A stretch of DNA of 62,343 nt from positions 1 through 62,343 of the forward strand of contig JAFWJF010000004.1 in the NCBI GenBank assembly GCA_017511715.1, read 5' to 3'. The position numbers and the translations under genes are program-made. The notes under the pieces were generated by a model. The model saw only the letters and a program-made list of their open reading frames with translations. It had not been told where the DNA came from and searched no databases. Origin of the DNA: Alphaproteobacteria bacterium. GTDB taxonomy: Bacteria > Pseudomonadota > Alphaproteobacteria > Rs-D84. This document shows, one piece after another, positions 37,901 to 44,729 of the stretch. The first letter of the stretch is position 1; every line of letters begins with the position of its first letter.

Positions 37901-38022
37901 GGGAAATCAACAGATGGTGTACGTTCAACATTCATTTTTGGGAACGAAACCAACCCCAATATCACAAAAAATAAAACAAACATTATTGTTGTTACAGGTT
38001 TGCGAATAAAAAACTTTAACAT
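34999..38022 (-). CDS. RND-family efflux permease (HAE1/AcrB-like)
   Basis: 1007 aa. N-terminal helix (MLKFFIRKPVTTIMFVLFFV), two large periplasmic loops (about 35-330 and 545-845) and two sets of transmembrane helices show the RND architecture. The segment normally carrying the proton-relay Asp-Asp in helix 4 (LVDDAI in AcrB) reads LVSNAI at residues 397-402, and the helix-10 Lys is replaced by Asn (VVNNNI, about 909-914). With the adaptor and TolC-like gene upstream it would form a tripartite pump; energy coupling is open to question. The whole cluster follows marR. Confidence 0.92.
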   Translation of the reverse strand: MLKFFIRKPVTTIMFVLFFVILGLVSFPKMNVERTPSVDFPYVTATFIYPGATPEELESQVVKKAENAMSEVAGVKKITSQVYENSAFVMSEFNLGVNVDDKANEVKAKIDGLANDFPDDLKQPVIAKLNPLQTSVLDIVIRGGNPRDIDKYVSDTLSNKITAVKGVASVNTFGGLQRAVRIAMDPDLMAAYGVTVNDIVSAIATHNLNVPGGKIETSINSENVRFVGEFQNVDEIAKLEITTVEGETFRLSDVASVKDAARDIEKGALYNGENVVILSVIKASDGNAIKISRALNKKLPELEQELKTKFPDATMQIVSDSSIHVSQDTNDTINGIILGVIFTIIVLLAFTRNWRSTVIAGVVIPASLLAGFFLMDESGFTINAMTLLAYATALGTLVSNAIILIESALSELRAGKTPEQAAEDGTRKVAVPVLAGVGTNVVVFLPLAFMGGIVGEFMLQFGMTVVYLTLLSLLFSFTLTPMMIAKLLRLPRKPQTKRDVKEMEEHNNTSRLHTWYQYQIRHPFTVIIGALVVLILSAQLMNFVGNEFSPSTDADEITITARAPMGSVYAKSESIAREIDKRLKEFPEVKSTTIKIGDKGLQNINIKVDLVSIEKRGISDKKLAQKMLPALSDIVDAEIQIRAGEALSSSAISSDMVLNIYGEDDEKRNAYASQILEKLNNIDAVQSAVLAQQNPSNEIRFIPDTEKMNFWGVKNAQAGSTLRTALFGNDTYKYKENGDEYPIVLEFDKQFKKQSMFDSVYVNSQKGMVSLSQLGTLESVPATSDIYRLDKNRVTEIDINIGKSTVGPVQAQIQQELDKMDWEPGYKASFAGMSEIQEESTAEIAQAFLLATILTFMLLAAIMNSFIHPFTIATSIVTSFAGVFVALFLSGASFNVGAMLAFIMLVGLVVNNNILVLEPTVNRVQNGEDEHKVLWQEMMDKKRMIWMTTIAVVAGMIPQLWSNDGMKVAMGAVMIGGMIASLVWTFTLTPSLFFVMERLRKRIYRKK

Positions 38023-38035
38023 CTCTGATTCCCTT

Positions 38036-38662
38036 TTATTTTTTTACTTTAATTTTTTCGCCATTTTTAACATTGGATAAAATAATCAGGTCACCTGTAT
38101 TCAGACCAGATTTTACCAACGCATTATTCATGTCACGATTTTCAATAACTATTTTACGAAGTTCTGCAACGCCATTATTTACAACATATACAGCGTCCCC
38201 ACGCAAAGCAGATACCGGAACATAAAAACCATTTTTAACATTTTCTGCATATTGCAGACCGTTTTCACAACCCGATGTTTTTATAACATGCATACCCGTA
38301 TCTAAATCTATATTATGGGACACAGATATAATTTTGCACTTGCCGATTTTTTGGCCCGGCTTGAAAAGTGAAATACGCGCCCCCGAAACATAAGCACGAT
38401 TATTTTTAATGGTTAATGGTTCTAATAAAACCCCATCTCTTTTCTTCATACCCAAAACAGATACGGGTGTTCCATTTGCTTCATTATTACGAATAATATT
38501 GAAAACATCAAAATTGTTTTCTTGGACCACAGCAAAGAACCGATACGCAAATGCACACACAACCAAAATAACCACTATCGTATAAATAACAGTTTTTGAT
38601 TTACGTGTTTTAAGTTTTTTTACAATGTTTTCTATAATTTCTGTTTTTGTTAATTTTGCCAT
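38036..38662 (-). CDS. Reduced periplasmic adaptor (membrane fusion protein-like)
   Basis: About 208 aa. A single membrane helix (residues about 24-43) is followed by a stretch resembling the beta-barrel (KPGQKIGKCKIISVSHNIDL) and the membrane-proximal domain (VPVSALRGDAVYVVNNGVAE, then GLNTGDLIILSNVKNGEKIK) of RND adaptors. The alpha-helical hairpin and lipoyl domain that normally dock to TolC are absent, since adaptors are usually 350-400 aa. GGGTGA, at the end of the TolC gene, lies 7 nt before ATG 38662. It is 13 nt upstream of the permease gene. Confidence 0.72.
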   Translation of the reverse strand: MAKLTKTEIIENIVKKLKTRKSKTVIYTIVVILVVCAFAYRFFAVVQENNFDVFNIIRNNEANGTPVSVLGMKKRDGVLLEPLTIKNNRAYVSGARISLFKPGQKIGKCKIISVSHNIDLDTGMHVIKTSGCENGLQYAENVKNGFYVPVSALRGDAVYVVNNGVAELRKIVIENRDMNNALVKSGLNTGDLIILSNVKNGEKIKVKK

Positions 38663-38663
38663 T

Positions 38664-39977
38664 TTATTCACCCAATTTTTTCACAGATTCCCCTGCCATC
38701 AAAATATTATATTTTGCGTTCAAAAGTGCCATATCCATACGATATAATGCCCCAGCAACATCAGACAATTCAACCGCAGATGTTTGACCCGCGGCAAAAC
38801 GATTTGCCGACACATCATAGGCTTTCTGTGTCAAATTATGTGCTTCGTTCAATTTATCTAAATTATCACAAAGGTGTTTATATTTATTAACTGCGTTATT
38901 ATATTCGTGGCGCAATAATTTTTTTGACTTGTCCAATTCCTGGTGTGCGGCTTCTGCATTCATTGCTTCAATAGTTGCATTGGCAGAATGCAAACCACCA
39001 TTGAACAACGGAACTTTTAATGCCAGCCCCCAATACGCAGATTGACCGCCTTCTTTTTCGAACATATTTCCGATATCTGTTCCCAAGGCATAATAACTGT
39101 ACGAACCAACCGCGGCCAGTGTCGGATAACCACCGGCACGTTTAGAAGACGCGTTTGCTTCATACATTTTTATTTGTTTTTGATAAATGTCCCACTGCGG
39201 ATTTGATTTCAGTTCTTTTGTTGCCAAAGGCTCAAATTTATCAGGAAATCCATCGGTCAAAACAATTTCTTCATTTTCATCAATACCCGCCATAATTTTC
39301 AACATGTTGTATGCGGTATCACGATCAAATTGCGCATTAGACAAATCAATTTCTTTTGTTGCAATATCCGATTCAATTTTAATTAAATTACTGCGATTTG
39401 CACGCCCCGCCGCAGTTAATTTCTTTTTGGCGGCACGCGCATTGTTAAGGTTTCTTTCACTGGCAGCAACGATACCGTCTGTCATTTTTGCAGTCCAATA
39501 AAGGTTTGCCGCCGCATATTTTACTTCACGCATAGTTAATTCTTTTGCAGATTTAGACATATCAATTGCATCATGCATCGCATCAACTGCATTACCTATC
39601 TTTCCAAAGGTGTATATAGGTTGGGTTACTTCAACACCCGCCATAAACATATTATCTGGTATTTCTGACAAAGGCATTGGCAACGAATGATTTAATATCG
39701 CACCTAATTCAGATGGTAATTCTATCCCCTTGGAACTGGTTGGGTGTTTTGGATCAATAAGATTCATATAAGAAACAGTACCATCAATTGACATCCATCG
39801 ACCTGCATTAAGCGACCCCAATTGCGCCTTTGCTTTTTGCACATTTGCATCTGCCTTTTTCAGATCGTTAGATTCTGCAACTATTTTATTAACGGCTTCT
39901 TCGAACGATAAATCTAGTGCAAATGCATTTGGTATCGCCATCAAAACACACAATAACCCACAAAATAATTTACGCAT
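38664..39977 (-). CDS. TolC-family outer-membrane efflux protein
   Basis: 437 aa with a signal peptide (MRKLFCGLLCVLMAIPNAFA). Two similar halves of long alpha-helices with coiled-coil composition (for example EEAVNKIVAESNDLKKADAN and ASERNLNNARAAKKKL) and short strands fit the OEP/TolC trimeric channel. A Gly/Pro-rich loop (KVPLFNGG, about 320) separates the repeats. It overlaps marR by 8 nt at its start and the adaptor by 2-3 nt at its end, marking one operon. Confidence 0.88.
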   Translation of the reverse strand: MRKLFCGLLCVLMAIPNAFALDLSFEEAVNKIVAESNDLKKADANVQKAKAQLGSLNAGRWMSIDGTVSYMNLIDPKHPTSSKGIELPSELGAILNHSLPMPLSEIPDNMFMAGVEVTQPIYTFGKIGNAVDAMHDAIDMSKSAKELTMREVKYAAANLYWTAKMTDGIVAASERNLNNARAAKKKLTAAGRANRSNLIKIESDIATKEIDLSNAQFDRDTAYNMLKIMAGIDENEEIVLTDGFPDKFEPLATKELKSNPQWDIYQKQIKMYEANASSKRAGGYPTLAAVGSYSYYALGTDIGNMFEKEGGQSAYWGLALKVPLFNGGLHSANATIEAMNAEAAHQELDKSKKLLRHEYNNAVNKYKHLCDNLDKLNEAHNLTQKAYDVSANRFAAGQTSAVELSDVAGALYRMDMALLNAKYNILMAGESVKKLGE

Positions 39978-40419
39978 TTAATATCTCCATTTTTTTAAGA
40001 ATTTCATTTATTGTTTTTACTGTATCTGCCAGTCTGTCTTCATCTTCTTCTGGCAAAACTTTGCACAAAGATTCCAAACTGCGCATAAAATCATCTATTA
40101 ATTTTTCTGCCAAAACCTTGCCCGATTTAGTCACTTCGTACCAAGTATCACGATGGTCGTTTTCATCAACAGAACGTACAACCAACTTATCTTGTTCTAG
40201 TTTACGAAATACAGAACAAAGGTTCGCCGTAGATATAACTTCGCGGTTGGCAAAATCTTTTAATTTTATTTTGCCTGCTAAATACAAACGCCCCAAGACA
40301 GACAGTTGTTGTCTTGAATATTTAGATTTTTCTTCTAATGATGGCTGCAATCTGCTGGACAAGCGTCCCATGATACGCATATTTTCTGCCATTAATTCTG
40401 TTACTTCGTTGTGAGTCAT
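39970..40419 (-). CDS. MarR-family transcriptional regulator
   Basis: 149 aa. A winged-helix core (YSRQQLSVLGRLYLAGKIKL, then VISTANLCSVFRKLEQDKLV and the wing VRSVDENDHRDTWYEVTKSG) is flanked by dimerisation helices. Such proteins usually repress adjacent efflux genes until a ligand binds. It heads the marR-tolC-adaptor-permease operon and has a strong promoter of its own. AAAGGG lies 7 nt before the ATG. Confidence 0.9.
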   Translation of the reverse strand: MTHNEVTELMAENMRIMGRLSSRLQPSLEEKSKYSRQQLSVLGRLYLAGKIKLKDFANREVISTANLCSVFRKLEQDKLVVRSVDENDHRDTWYEVTKSGKVLAEKLIDDFMRSLESLCKVLPEEDEDRLADTVKTINEILKKMEILNA

Positions 40420-40452
40420 AACAAGCCCTTTGTGATTGTTAAAAACTTTAAT

Positions 40453-40480
40453 GATTATATGGTTAATAAGAATAAAGTCA
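40453..40480 (-). promoter_or_regulatory. marR-efflux operon promoter
   Basis: TTGACT (40475-40480) and a perfect TATAAT (40453-40458) are 16 nt apart on the minus strand, 33 nt before the marR ATG. No clear palindromic operator was found. Confidence 0.6.
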
Positions 40481-40543
40481 AGTCAAAAACATTAAAAAAT
40501 TTAATAATTTTCAGAAAAATAATATCCAAAGCACAAATTTTTA

Positions 40544-40571
40544 TTGCAAAAGACCTGAAACCATATATAAT
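40544..40571 (+). promoter_or_regulatory. tRNA-Gln promoter
   Basis: TTGCAA and TATAAT are 16 nt apart; the mature tRNA begins 13 nt after the -10 box. Confidence 0.6.
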
Positions 40572-40583
40572 AAGCAGCGTCAT

Positions 40584-40657
40584 TGGAGCGTCGTCTAATG
40601 GTAGGACAAGAGATTTTGGTTCTCTTTATCATGGTTCGAATCCGTGCGCTCCAACCA
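40584..40657 (+). tRNA. tRNA-Gln (TTG)
   Basis: A 74-nt cloverleaf: acceptor TGGAGCG/CGCTCCA, anticodon stem AGAGA/TCTCT with loop TTTTGGT giving TTG, T-arm GGTTCGAATCC and an encoded CCA. Its 3' end is the left arm of an unusual nested palindrome. Confidence 0.96.
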
Positions 40658-40694
40658 AAAATTCAACCGGCATTTATGCCGGTTTAATTTTTGG
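40655..40694 (+). terminator. tRNA-Gln terminator hairpin
   Basis: AACCGGCAT/ATGCCGGTT (9 bp, 2-nt loop) is extended by CCAAAAATT/AATTTTTGG. It belongs to the same CCGGCATTT hairpin family as the terminators at 33653, 42993 and 46624. Confidence 0.75.
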
Positions 40695-40864
40695 TCGCGC
40701 ACGGATCGGTCAGAGCCCGTAAGGGCGCATGACCAATACGCAGATGAACAAACGCGACCGCGCAAAAACGGATATTTTTGATAGAGTTTTTGCGTGGGGT
40801 TGGTTATTGTTTATCAAGGTCTCGTGCGCATTCCAGAGAGCAAAAACTCAAGGTTGCATGAGTT
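40693..40864 (+). ncRNA. Structured non-coding stretch, candidate RNA or mobile remnant
   Basis: Four sets of perfect stems occur in 170 nt with no credible ORF: GGTCGCG/CGCGACC (40693-40699, 40753-40759) enclosing GGTCA/TGACC and GCCC/GGGC; CGCAAAAAC/GTTTTTGCG (40761-40769, 40786-40794); and AACTCA/TGAGTT (40845-40850, 40859-40864). It does not resemble 6S, SRP, tmRNA or RNase P RNA. Its base composition is more GC-rich than the flanks. Confidence 0.35.
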
Positions 40865-40883
40865 CGAAAGTAAATTTTTATTT

Positions 40884-41261
40884 TTATCTTCCTATTCCTT
40901 TTGCAGCAAATTTGCCCCTAAAAGAATTTATTTGCTTTTTGGCATTATGATATGCAGCCCTGGCGTCAAAATATTCGTGATTAGCCTTCAATATTTGGCA
41001 ACTTTTATTTTCGCATTTACAACCTATATTAAAATGTGCACAACGACAGACAACAGAATTTTCCCCAAGCCCGTCTTCATATTCAATTTCACAAAATTCT
41101 GTCCCAAGACGATTTTGTATATATTCGTTCTTTATCTCATAAGCCGATTCCAGTAAACTGATTTTATTGTATGCATTCATATATTTTTTATGGAATCGAC
41201 GTAAAGTTATGCCGTCTTGGACCGCTGTTTTAACGATATTAAACCAATTTTGCAAATACAT
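40884..41261 (-). CDS. Uncharacterised Cys-containing protein (125 aa)
   Basis: GAGG lies 6 nt before ATG 41261, and TTGACA/TATTGT boxes upstream support expression. The N-terminal half is helical and basic (MYLQNWFNIVKTAVQDGITL). The middle has CRCAHFNIGCKCENKSC, five Cys within 17 residues, a likely metal site. The tail is helical and basic. No family is recognised. It is divergent from the next gene inside the tRNA-bounded island. Confidence 0.6.
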   Translation of the reverse strand: MYLQNWFNIVKTAVQDGITLRRFHKKYMNAYNKISLLESAYEIKNEYIQNRLGTEFCEIEYEDGLGENSVVCRCAHFNIGCKCENKSCQILKANHEYFDARAAYHNAKKQINSFRGKFAAKGIGR

Positions 41262-41280
41262 TTTTACCTCTTTTTTAGAC

Positions 41281-41308
41281 ACAATAACACAAAAACACAT
41301 ATTGTCAA
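41281..41308 (-). promoter_or_regulatory. Promoter of 40884-41261 gene
   Basis: TTGACA (41303-41308) and TATTGT (41281-41286) are 16 nt apart on the minus strand. Confidence 0.5.
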
Positions 41309-41336
41309 CAAATAATCACCCTTTTTACACAAAAAC

Positions 41337-41365
41337 TTGACAAAATACTTTTTTTGTTGTATTTA
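41337..41365 (+). promoter_or_regulatory. Promoter of 41392-42993 gene
   Basis: A consensus TTGACA (41337-41342) and TATTTA (41360-41365) are 17 nt apart, 26 nt before the start codon. Confidence 0.65.
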
Positions 41366-41391
41366 CAGGTAGGTAAAAAAGAGTAAAAACC

Positions 41392-42993
41392 ATGTTTATA
41401 CAAGATTATGATTTTAGATACAATCGATTTTCGTTCCATGCAACGACATTGATAGACTATATAGATGATGCAATCTATTTCAAAAATAACTGCCAAAATG
41501 AGTATGACGAATACAGTCATTCCCTCAATGTTGTTGAAAGCATTGTTTCTTGTATTATATCAAATGATTTTGATTTCAAGCCGAACAACAAAGAAATCTT
41601 CAAATCTTTATATATTATGTTGCGCGATTGTTGCCACGAAAACGGTAAATATTCTGATAACGCACGTCTTGCGCTGCGTAAAATATGCGAACATTGTGGT
41701 TTTCCTGGAAATGCAATAGAACTGAGAGACAAAAAAACGACTGGACTTTTTGGAAAGATATCCAAAAAAATTAGTAGTTGGTTCGGCAAAAAAAATACAA
41801 AAGATCCTGTTGAAGATGTAATTGACCAAATGTTTGCTGCAAAAGAACAGTCAAAATCTGATTCCCAACCAAAAACTGTTGGTGTGCTTCCTGTTAAAAC
41901 TGTTGCAGAAAATACCGTAAAAAAACAACAAGAACCAGTAAAAACAGCATCAGTCCAGACACCTGCCGCAAAAGAACAGTCAAAATCTGATTCCCAACCA
42001 AAAACTGTTGGTGCGGTTCCTGTTAAAACTGTTGCAAAGAATACCGTAAAAAAACAATCGCATCTGGTTAAACCGGTCCAGCCTATAAAAACCGTGCGCA
42101 AAAAACGTTCTAAGTTTGGTTTTCACACAAAAACAATTGTCGCAACACCTGTAAAATCTGTTGCAAAAAAAATTGTAAAAGAACAAACGTTGCCGGTCAA
42201 AACTGCACCAGAACAGTTATCTGCATACAAAGAACAACCAAAGTCTGACTTTCAATCAAAACCTGTAAGCAATCATACATACACAAAGATTTTCAAGTTT
42301 AAACTACCAAAGATTAACTATACAAAACCGTCCAAACGTACAATGTTTGCCGCAGCAATTACCGGCGGAATACTCATTGGGGCGATGTTGTTCGGTGGCG
42401 GGAATAAAAAGAATAACAGTGCAAACATAAATGAAAAATCTGTCACAGAACTTAAATCTGTGACCCCAATGTCAACGGCACATTATAAATCTGTCACAAC
42501 ATATAACTTGGTTGACAGTGTGAAAACGCAACAAAACAAGTACAAACCCGCAACGGACAGCGTTTCTGTTAAATTGACGGCAGCAAGTCGCAGCGCCCTT
42601 GATATCTTGATGGGCGAAGAAAAAGCACAAAAATTATGCAACGATGTTCGGGCAAAACTTGATGCTGGCATATTCAAATTACCAAACGGTATGTCAATAG
42701 AACGCGTGGCACACGCAATGCAAATGAGCCGTGTTTACGAAGGCCACAGTGTAATCTTAGACGCGTTGAATTCAAACACAAAATTGACAGATGCCCAACA
42801 GGCGGCATTTAATGAACATATTGCAAACATCGGCGATTTGGGTGTTAAATTGCAAAAACGGATGGCAGCAAAACATAAATTGTCCCACAATAATCGCTAT
42901 AGCCACGCAAAAAAGTCATTACGTGCGGCACACGCAAAAAATCTGAAGCAGTTGAAACTTGCAAAAAAGCAAATGCAACAGAGTCAAAGATAA
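41392..42993 (+). CDS. Membrane protein with 43-residue tandem repeats, function unknown
   Basis: 533 aa in three parts. Residues 1-148 are a soluble N-domain with paired Cys (CCHENG, CEHCG). Residues 149-293 hold three full repeats of exactly 43 residues and a partial fourth, starting at 41836, 41965, 42094 and 42223; the first two are nearly identical (AAKEQSKSDSQPKTVG...). A Lys-rich stretch and one transmembrane helix (TMFAAAITGGILIGAMLFGG, about 319-338) follow. The C-domain (about 385-533) is helical and ends very basic. No signal peptide is seen, so the repeats are probably cytoplasmic. It could be a scaffold or a secreted effector; that is speculation. A terminator follows at once. 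Confidence 0.72.
   Translation: MFIQDYDFRYNRFSFHATTLIDYIDDAIYFKNNCQNEYDEYSHSLNVVESIVSCIISNDFDFKPNNKEIFKSLYIMLRDCCHENGKYSDNARLALRKICEHCGFPGNAIELRDKKTTGLFGKISKKISSWFGKKNTKDPVEDVIDQMFAAKEQSKSDSQPKTVGVLPVKTVAENTVKKQQEPVKTASVQTPAAKEQSKSDSQPKTVGAVPVKTVAKNTVKKQSHLVKPVQPIKTVRKKRSKFGFHTKTIVATPVKSVAKKIVKEQTLPVKTAPEQLSAYKEQPKSDFQSKPVSNHTYTKIFKFKLPKINYTKPSKRTMFAAAITGGILIGAMLFGGGNKKNNSANINEKSVTELKSVTPMSTAHYKSVTTYNLVDSVKTQQNKYKPATDSVSVKLTAASRSALDILMGEEKAQKLCNDVRAKLDAGIFKLPNGMSIERVAHAMQMSRVYEGHSVILDALNSNTKLTDAQQAAFNEHIANIGDLGVKLQKRMAAKHKLSHNNRYSHAKKSLRAAHAKNLKQLKLAKKQMQQSQR
41836..42270 (+). repeat. 129-nt in-frame tandem repeats
   Basis: Units begin at 41836, 41965, 42094 and 42223 (last one partial). Units 1 and 2 are almost identical in DNA; unit 3 keeps the period but has diverged. 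Recent duplication of unit 1 or 2 is implied. Confidence 0.85.
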
Positions 42994-43018
42994 AAATACC
43001 GGCATTTGCCGGTATTTT
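42993..43018. terminator. Bidirectional terminator (CCGGCATTTGCCGG type)
   Basis: A 12-bp perfect stem built on AAAATACCGGCA with a 2-nt loop serves the convergent repeat protein and ART-HD genes; both stop codons touch it. Confidence 0.88.
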
Positions 43019-44474
43019 AATGTATTTTTATGTTGTGTTGTTCCATGAATTTTTGTTGTTTTATCACGTATGTTTTTTGAGACAAAGAATGAAAATGTTC
43101 AAGATAACTGCGACCAAAAAATTTTGCGAACACAATATCCAGCGCATCCGGTTTTAGATTGTTTGCGACCAATGGTAATGACGCAATATATTTTCCATAA
43201 GATGTGTTAAAGAATTTTTCTTCATAACCATTTTCCCAAGCCTTGTGAATTCTATTAGCGTCCCACACACATGCAGATATTAAATCTGGCGCGATAGTAC
43301 CTTTTGTGTGATTACGGATTGCACCAATAATTTTATCAATCGTTTTCGGTAACATATCACCAAAATTATCAGTTAAAAATTTAGTGGCGATTTGTGCACT
43401 GCGTTCACAATGCTCTGCCCCATCAGCATCACTTGCACGTCCAATATCATGCAATGCAGCCGCCAGCATTACCGGCATTGGATCTGTAGCAACAGATATT
43501 GCTATTTCAATTGCGTATTGAACAACCAACGGCGTATGAGTGTACAAGCCATGTTCGCCGTATTTTTGTTGTGGTCCTATATTTTTTATCATTGTTAATA
43601 TTTTTTCGGCGAATAATTTTGTATAAAAATCTCGTGAATTTATGGCTGATTTCAACAACGTCTTGCGATAACGCAAATACGGATAAACGGAAAACATATT
43701 GCATTTGAAGTCGTTGTATCTATAACGAAAAAAATTCTGTTTTTTTATCGCTTCGCTTTCCGCATATGTAATGGGCCGCGTTTTTATCATCTTTGTGGAA
43801 TCGAAATTTACACCGGCACACTTTGGGGCATCATTAAATTCAACCATAACATCCTGTCTGATAATATTTTCTGGACGAAAAACGATGTATGACGTGTGTC
43901 CACAATCTTCGTGCAGATTAGTATAATTGAAACCGTCATAACCCAAATGCTCAAAATATTGAATCATCCGTTGAAAACACAAATGATAACAATCTATTTG
44001 TGCAGATGAAAAATAGACATTATCTTTTGCCGGCTTATACAGGTTATCACGCGCTAGTTCGCGTGATACATCATTTTTATTCATATTAAATGGTTGTATA
44101 AAAATATAATCATAAAAATTTGGTATTTTATCTAAGCCCAAATCATTTGTTATATGGTACAAGAATTCACCCATAAAATAATGCACATCAGAACACGCCG
44201 ATGCATAATCTTGTAATTCGTATGTACTGTGCAAATTTAATCGTACCGGTATAATTTTATAAAAATTTGACACCGGCATTGTGTTTTCAATATTATGAGT
44301 CAGATATATATTGTGTTCTGCATCAAAATCTAGTAATTCTCCCTTTATGTATGGGTATTTTATGATTTTTTTTGCCGCCTGATACGAACCAAAATGAGAC
44401 AGGGGTCTAAAAGTATCAAACTTTGCCCGTGTACCATGATAAAAAATATTATTCTTGTCTAAAAATATGCTCAT
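43017..44474 (-). CDS. ART-like domain fused to HD-domain phosphohydrolase
   Basis: 485 aa. Residues about 10-205 resemble the ADP-ribosyltransferase fold of polyvalent/PARP-like proteins: FYHGTRAKFDTF (motif 1 His), HNIYLTHNIENT (motif 2 Tyr), and LGYDGFNYTNLHEDCGHTSY then IVFRPENI (region of the motif 3 acidic residue). Residues about 305-410 form an HD domain: H near 311 (THTPLV), LHDIGR near 341, an EHCERSAQ helix, NHT and a final D near 403 (WDANRI). HD proteins hydrolyse phosphoester bonds, often of nucleotides. The pairing suggests a toxin, effector or nucleotide-signalling enzyme; the substrate is unknown. No signal peptide is seen. Confidence 0.65.
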   Translation of the reverse strand: MSIFLDKNNIFYHGTRAKFDTFRPLSHFGSYQAAKKIIKYPYIKGELLDFDAEHNIYLTHNIENTMPVSNFYKIIPVRLNLHSTYELQDYASACSDVHYFMGEFLYHITNDLGLDKIPNFYDYIFIQPFNMNKNDVSRELARDNLYKPAKDNVYFSSAQIDCYHLCFQRMIQYFEHLGYDGFNYTNLHEDCGHTSYIVFRPENIIRQDVMVEFNDAPKCAGVNFDSTKMIKTRPITYAESEAIKKQNFFRYRYNDFKCNMFSVYPYLRYRKTLLKSAINSRDFYTKLFAEKILTMIKNIGPQQKYGEHGLYTHTPLVVQYAIEIAISVATDPMPVMLAAALHDIGRASDADGAEHCERSAQIATKFLTDNFGDMLPKTIDKIIGAIRNHTKGTIAPDLISACVWDANRIHKAWENGYEEKFFNTSYGKYIASLPLVANNLKPDALDIVFAKFFGRSYLEHFHSLSQKTYVIKQQKFMEQHNIKIH

Positions 44475-44484
44475 CTTTCGTTTT

Positions 44485-44512
44485 AGGCTAGCACAAATAA
44501 AAATATTGTCAA
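44485..44512 (-). promoter_or_regulatory. Promoter of the ART-HD gene
   Basis: TTGACA (44507-44512) and TAGCCT (44485-44490) are 16 nt apart, 10 nt before the start codon; no good ribosome-binding site is visible. Confidence 0.4.
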
Positions 44513-44604
44513 ACGAATATGCATTATATTTTCACATAACCATATAAAACAAAGAAACTTTTTGCCCGAACCGGCCAGACAAAAATGCGCAAGATATTTT
44601 TCCC

Positions 44605-44634
44605 TTGATAAAAACAAAAAGATAAGGTTAAAAT
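44605..44634 (+). promoter_or_regulatory. tRNA-Glu promoter
   Basis: TTGATA (44605-44610) and TAAAAT (44629-44634) are 18 nt apart, 14 nt before the tRNA. Confidence 0.55.
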
Positions 44635-44648
44635 ACTTCTGCTGCTAT

Positions 44649-44723
44649 GGCCCCATCGTCTAACGGTTAGGACACCAGATTCTCATTCTGACAATATGGG
44701 TTCGATTCCCATTGGGGCTGCCA
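44649..44723 (+). tRNA. tRNA-Glu (CTC)
   Basis: A 75-nt cloverleaf with acceptor GGCCCCA/TGGGGCT, anticodon loop TTCTCAT giving CTC, T-arm GGGTTCGATTCCC and an encoded CCA. It is the right border of the accessory-looking island. Confidence 0.93.
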
Positions 44724-44729
44724 TAAAAA

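Noticed and set aside
40822-40836. Second tRNA-Gln-like fragment as an attachment-site duplicate
   Set aside because: Only CGTGCGC and TTCCA match the tRNA 3' end, too short to call a duplicate.
40729-41156. Two overlapping plus-strand ORFs of 73 and 120 aa
   Set aside because: They cross the structured region and the antisense of the 40884-41261 gene, with no ribosome-binding sites and no coherent protein features.
41836-42270. CRISPR-like periodic repeats
   Set aside because: The 129-nt period is in frame with an intact gene and has no spacer pattern.
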